Source: Alphaproteobacteria bacterium
Lineage (GTDB): Bacteria > Pseudomonadota > Alphaproteobacteria > UBA3830
NCBI GenBank assembly: GCA_025998735.1
Contig: BNWJ01000056.1
Location: 1-8,367, forward strand
Direction of reading: 5' to 3'
DNA: 8,367 bases
Positions 5,566 through 8,367 of this stretch are shown here, piece by piece. The notes under the pieces were generated by a model that had not been told where the DNA came from, did not search any database, and saw nothing but the letters and a program-made list of their open reading frames with translations. A program made the translations under genes and the position numbers. The stretch's first letter is position 1. Each line of letters starts with the position of its first letter.

Positions 5566-5572
5566 CCTTCCT
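5566..5572 (-). promoter_or_regulatory. Ribosome binding site AGGAAGG before ATG 5558
   Basis: AGGAAGG followed by a 7-nt spacer and ATG is among the best ribosome sites in the window, yet the frame it serves has a TGA after six codons. It marks the likely original start of the gene now visible as the ORF at 5531-5376, or a very short leader peptide ahead of it. Confidence 0.45.
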
Positions 5573-5574
5573 AA

Positions 5575-5990
5575 AATTAAATGGCCATGACATAAACACC
5601 ATATATCTACACGGGATTACCATGAGAACATGTATCACAAAACATAGAAATACATATATATATTTTTTATTACGTTTCCGACAGAAAAAATAACAAACAT
5701 CAACTATAGATATATATTTCACTCTATGCTTTTACTAAAAATTTAATCAATCTGCAATAGGTATGTCCACACAGTCGTTTCATAAAATTTTTTTTAAAAA
5801 GCGTAAGAAACTCTAAACATCTTCGATAGAAAGAGGCAGTATTTGCTAAGTTTTTCTATCGGACTGAAGAAATGACAGCCTTCTCATCTTGTATGTGTAT
5901 ACATAATTGCTGTAATTAAGCAGAGTTAGTGATTTATCATTTTTGCTTGCGCTATTTCCTTTGTCATCCGTCTTTATCAACATATAATTT
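5575..5990. other. AT-rich spacer of about 400 nt without a recognisable gene
   Basis: Both strands are broken by frequent stops and only peptides under about 20 residues start with ATG. The stretch 5640-5720 is extremely AT-rich with TATATA runs and likely carries promoters. An inverted repeat lies at 5824-5861. A 17-nt sequence at 5880-5896 repeats, with one mismatch, the sequence at 4788-4804. Confidence 0.5.
5824..5861. repeat. 9-bp inverted repeat CGATAGAAA / TTTCTATCG
   Basis: Perfect 9-bp arms (5824-5832 and 5853-5861) are separated by 20 bases, with a further TCTTC...GAAGA pairing possible just outside at unequal distance. There is no T-run on either strand. It may be an operator pair or an RNA hairpin; a chance origin is possible. 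Confidence 0.3.
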
Positions 5991-6083
5991 GCGTTTTGAG
6001 TAAATACCGATGCAAAAACACAAACATTTTCCGTCTTGCTTGCTTCTCATGTTTGGACGAGATGACTCAGGAGAACTTGTTGA

Positions 6084-6221
6084 AGTTCCCGACCATTAAC
6101 GAGCGGCCTCGGGATTGCCATACACGTGGAGCAAAACTTAACGATCGGCGCGTTGGTAGCCTACAAACAACAAAGAAGCAACAAGATTTTATGCAAAATC
6201 TTTTGGATCAGTATCCTGTAG
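6084..6221 (+). pseudogene. Possible remnant of an ABC exporter transmembrane domain
   Basis: In the frame following the TGA at 6081-6083, 45 codons read to TAG 6219-6221. The central part, I-H-V-E-Q-N-L-T-I-G-A-L-V-A-Y-K-Q-Q, resembles the segment before the last membrane helix of type I secretion and bacteriocin ABC exporters, where an (L/F)T(V/I)G-x-L-x-A(F/Y) pattern and sometimes YKxQF occur. The 23 codons from 6096 to 6164 have high GC at position 3 (about 70 percent by hand count), as expected for a real reading frame of a GC-richer gene. There is no start signal, no rest of the transporter and no ATPase domain, so if the match is real it is a decayed fragment. A different frame is also open here (5996-6229), so the reading is tentative. 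Confidence 0.25.
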
Positions 6222-6515
6222 TGGTGTAGGAGAGTATCTCAATATATTTTCTTTTTCATCGTTAGACGCTAGAAAGTACTTCATTTTGTCTATGGTTTCC
6301 ACAGATAACACTCCATCGTCTTTTTCTTTCATTGATTCATTTCCATGCATTAGCTTTTTATCATAACAACCAACAGTTCCTGGACAACTGCAACATCTAT
6401 CGGAGTTATTGTGGCATATAGCCATAACATTCATCATGTAATTCAGTATGTTTTTCTTGAACATCACTGCGAAAAACACAGAAAACACTAGCACAACAAA
6501 CACAGTCCCGCTCAT
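6189..6515 (-). CDS. Small single-pass membrane protein with Cys-rich segment, unknown function
   Basis: A 108-aa protein. The ATG at 6515 is chosen because GGAG lies six bases before it; the upstream TTG is unlikely. Residues 4-19 are a transmembrane helix or uncleaved signal anchor, followed by K-K. Directly after the membrane comes a Cys cluster, C-x6-C-C-x-C-x5-C at 34-50 (C34, C41, C42, C44, C50, with H35), which could bind metal or form disulfides. The C-terminal half is charged, rich in Asp, Glu, Lys and Asn, and ends D-P-K-D-F-A. With no positive N-terminal cluster and K20-K21 after the helix, the positive-inside rule favours the C-terminal part being cytoplasmic. It is transcribed alone: the gene upstream ends 240 nt away with a terminator in between. 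I recognise no family. Confidence 0.65.
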   Translation of the reverse strand: MSGTVFVVLVFSVFFAVMFKKNILNYMMNVMAICHNNSDRCCSCPGTVGCYDKKLMHGNESMKEKDDGVLSVETIDKMKYFLASNDEKENILRYSPTPLQDTDPKDFA

Positions 6516-6593
6516 GACATGCTCCAGCAACTTTTCAACATTGGAATTTTACTGTTTCGTTAGGTAATTGTCCATATCAATATCACAACTGCG

Positions 6594-6617
6594 TGATGAT
6601 TTTTATAACAATCATCA
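6594..6617. promoter_or_regulatory. 8-bp inverted repeat TGATGATT / AATCATCA upstream of the small membrane gene
   Basis: Perfect 8-bp arms separated by eight bases lie about 80 nt upstream of the start at 6515, within its probable promoter region. There is no T-run on the minus strand, so an operator is more likely than a terminator. Function is inferred from position only. Confidence 0.3.
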
Positions 6618-6649
6618 TCTTTCAAGGTTCTGATAGCACACAAACGATT

Positions 6650-6669
6650 AAAAAACACCGAAACTGGTG
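6650..6669 (-). terminator. Intrinsic terminator candidate after the RecD2-YgjP operon
   Basis: On the minus strand CACC, a six-base loop and GGTG are followed directly by TTTTTT. The stem is short (4 bp, mostly GC) but the T-run is perfect, and it sits about 90 nt after the YgjP stop and before the next minus-strand gene. Confidence 0.45.
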
Positions 6670-6706
6670 GACTTTAATTACGATTAGATGTGAGCTAACA
6701 TTGAGG

Positions 6707-6719
6707 ATTGCGTCGCAAT
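6707..6719. repeat. 13-bp palindrome ATTGCG-T-CGCAAT downstream of the YgjP gene
   Basis: A perfect 6+1+6 palindrome 36 nt after the YgjP stop. It has no T-run, so it is not a terminator by itself. It shares the outline ATTG-N5-CAAT with the palindrome at 4670-4682, but this may be chance. Confidence 0.25.
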
Positions 6720-6755
6720 TTATAAGGTTTCGTATAAATTAAAGAGTGAACCGAT

Positions 6756-7475
6756 TTATGTGACGGCTCGCATTTCGTTCAATTTCTGCTTCAGCGATTC
6801 CCAATCCGGCAGAATCTCTTCTAGCATTTTATAGAATTTTGGACTATGATTCATATGCTTGATATGGCAGAGTTCGTGAATGATGACATAATCTATGCAG
6901 GGAATCGGCATATGGATCAGCTTGAGATTTAGAGTAATGCGTTTGGAGCTTGCCATCGATCCCCAGCGACTGGATAACTGTTTTATGGTCAAATTGCTTG
7001 GCGTAAATTTTTTGGGGGTGGAAAATTTTTTGATGCAATATTCCAAACGTTCATTGAATTTTTCTAATGCCCGAGCTCTAAACCAGTCTGTTATAAGTTG
7101 TTCTGTCAATTTTTTGTCGTTCGGATGATGTGACAAAACCAAAAGATGTTCTCCGGCTATTTCAACTCTGCAAATTATATCGAGTTTTATCTTCAGTTTC
7201 AATCTTTCTCCCAAATACCAAAGATCTTCGCCGGAAACGTATTTGCGAGGCTGATGTTTGAGGCATAATTGCTCAAAATACGCTTGCTTTGTCCTTATCC
7301 ATTTGGCGCGTTTGAGAACGATCTTGTAAATTTCATCCAGACTGGTAGCTTCTGAAGCCCTTACCTCAACGTGCGCATCTGGATATATGTGAATGGCCAA
7401 AGTTTTTCGTTTCGAACGATACAACTCGAAATCTATGCTTTGATTTTCGTAGAGAATTGTATGTGTATTGGACAT
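6756..7475 (-). CDS. YgjP/DUF45-family zinc metallopeptidase
   Basis: A 239-aa predicted cytoplasmic metalloprotease of the YgjP-like (DUF45, M48-like) family. The zinc site H-E-L-C-H is at 200-204, with third ligand candidate H210 in M-N-H-S-P-K-F-Y; E201 would be the catalytic base. The family signature before it, S-S-R-W-G-S at 168-173, is present, with Met where relatives often have Cys right after. The N-terminal part has the usual S-K-R-K-T-L and Y-L-G-E elements (21-26, 87-90). There is no signal peptide. Length is normal for the family. Two starts are possible: GTG at 7487, overlapping the helicase stop as GTGA, or ATG at 7475; I list the ATG, and neither has a strong ribosome site, so coupling to the helicase is likely. 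Substrates of this family are poorly known. Confidence 0.9.
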   Translation of the reverse strand: MSNTHTILYENQSIDFELYRSKRKTLAIHIYPDAHVEVRASEATSLDEIYKIVLKRAKWIRTKQAYFEQLCLKHQPRKYVSGEDLWYLGERLKLKIKLDIICRVEIAGEHLLVLSHHPNDKKLTEQLITDWFRARALEKFNERLEYCIKKFSTPKKFTPSNLTIKQLSSRWGSMASSKRITLNLKLIHMPIPCIDYVIIHELCHIKHMNHSPKFYKMLEEILPDWESLKQKLNEMRAVT

Positions 7476-7483
7476 GATTGGAT

Positions 7484-8367
7484 TCACTGCTGTACAACTC
7501 TAGCTACATCACTTAATCTTTCCTTCAGCCAAGTATTCCTTTTCATGGTTTTGTCGTTGTTCACGGAAATGAACATAGCTTTTTTGCTACCGACGATTAC
7601 GACAAGTTTTTTGCCTCGCGTAATGCCTGTATAAATGAGATTTCGCTGAAGCATCATATAGTGCGACATGACCAACGGTATCACAACCACAGGATATTCC
7701 GAGCCCTGAGATTTATGGATCGAAACCGCATAGGCCAAAACGAGTTCGTCTAATTCAGAATATTCGTAGCTGATGTCATTGCCATCGATATTCACAAAAA
7801 TCTGCTGATTTTCAGCATCTATATCAGAAATGAATCCGATGTCTCCATTAAAAACATTCTTGTCGTAGTTGTTTCTGATCTGCATTACCTTATCTCCGAC
7901 TCGGTAACGACGGCCTCCACGTATTATCTCGAAACCGTTGGGATTCAGAGCTTCCTGCAGAGACTCATTCATTTTAGATGTCCCCACAATACCGCGATTC
8001 ATTGGAGTCAGCACCTGAATGTCGTTTATCGAATTGTATCCGAATTTTTTCGGGATTCTTGTTTTTACGAGACTGATAATTTTTTCCAAAACTTTCTCTT
8101 GATCGTCCTCGTTATTAAAGAAAAAATCCGAACTCTCGCTGTTGTTAATTTCCGGATATTTTCCGTTCACTATTCTATGAGAATTCATGATAATTGCAGA
8201 CTCTTGTGCCTGCCTGAAAATTTCGTTTAACTCGATGACGGTAAATGCTTTTGAATGGATAATATCGCCGAGAACATTTCCAGCTCCCACCGACGGCAGC
8301 TGGTTGATATCTCCGACAAGAATCAACGTTGCATGTCTTGGAATGGCCTTGAGCAAATGATACATCA
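7484..8367 (-). CDS. recD2: RecD2-type ATP-dependent DNA helicase, C-terminal part (5' end outside window)
   Basis: The 293 or so visible residues are the C-terminal half of a superfamily 1B 5'-3' helicase; full-length RecD2 proteins are about 700-750 aa, so the Walker A part lies off the right edge. Visible motifs are G-D-I-N-Q-L-P-S-V-G-A-G (motif III) near residue 18, L-N-E-I-F-R-Q (motif IV) near 46, S-I-H-K-S-Q-G-S-E in the UvrD_C_2 region near 217, and Y-T-G-I-T-R-G-K-K (motif VI with the arginine finger) near 246. RecD2 acts in DNA repair and recombination, without RecB and RecC. The in-frame ATG at 8365 is internal, since the conserved sequence continues past the edge. The 3' end adjoins or overlaps the YgjP gene. 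RecD2 rather than RecD of RecBCD is inferred from motif wording and partner genes, not proven. Confidence 0.88.
   Translation of the reverse strand, partial: MYHLLKAIPRHATLILVGDINQLPSVGAGNVLGDIIHSKAFTVIELNEIFRQAQESAIIMNSHRIVNGKYPEINNSESSDFFFNNEDDQEKVLEKIISLVKTRIPKKFGYNSINDIQVLTPMNRGIVGTSKMNESLQEALNPNGFEIIRGGRRYRVGDKVMQIRNNYDKNVFNGDIGFISDIDAENQQIFVNIDGNDISYEYSELDELVLAYAVSIHKSQGSEYPVVVIPLVMSHYMMLQRNLIYTGITRGKKLVVIVGSKKAMFISVNNDKTMKRNTWLKERLSDVARVVQQ

Noticed and set aside
4688..6127. 13-nt repeat TTGCCATACACGT at 4688-4700 and 6115-6127
   Set aside because: About 0.5 exact 13-nt repeats are expected by chance in a window of this size, and nothing else is shared around them.
1..8367. CRISPR arrays, tRNA genes and rRNA genes
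   Set aside because: No regularly spaced direct repeats, no tRNA-like cloverleaf with T-loop sequence, and no rRNA-like conserved stretches were seen on either strand.

Overview
The window comes from a bacterium of moderate to low GC. My best guess is an alphaproteobacterium with a host-associated lifestyle. This rests on an alphaproteobacterial-type XRE regulator, an IS30-family element, sparse coding with decayed spacers, and small secreted or membrane proteins of unknown function. The lineage (for example Holosporales-like) is inference only. TGA, TAG and TAA all end recognisable genes here, so the standard bacterial code applies.

Layout. Positions 1-157 hold the last 51 codons of an IS30-family transposase. 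Just beyond it are an outward-facing extended -10 promoter, a tiny Cys-rich ORF (+) and an antisense, signal-peptide-encoding gene start (-) that appears cut by the element. Positions 350-697 hold no convincing gene. A secreted protein of unknown family, with a duplicated YWYxYW motif, lies at 698-1417 (+). It converges on a membrane-anchored FkbM-type methyltransferase (2344-1457, -). Upstream of that is a 240-nt spacer with two mutually exclusive small ORFs and a 95-bp imperfect inverted repeat, then a class A penicillin-binding protein (4524-2599, -). The PBP is preceded by a 38-codon ORF whose stop overlaps its start (TAATG).

Positions 4641-4906 are non-coding with several hairpins. An XRE repressor-like gene lies at 5344-4907 (-), and upstream of it is a 51-codon ORF (5531-5376, -) with a good ribosome site nine codons earlier but an intervening in-frame TGA. 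Positions 5560-6230 are mostly non-coding or decayed. They include a possible ABC-exporter membrane-domain remnant near 6084-6221 (+). A 108-aa single-TM, Cys-rich protein follows (6515-6189, -). At the right edge is a minus-strand operon: the C-terminal part of a RecD2-type helicase (8367-7484), then a YgjP/DUF45 zinc metallopeptidase (7475-6756), with a plausible intrinsic terminator at 6650-6669.

How the genes work together. The PBP polymerises and cross-links peptidoglycan. The FkbM enzyme downstream may be expressed with it and could act on an envelope glycan or lipid, but its substrate is unknown. RecD2 and YgjP are linked by near-overlap. No complete novel multi-gene system is evident. 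The most unusual items are the secreted YWYxYW protein, the small ORF coupled to the PBP, and the remnant-rich block around the XRE regulator.
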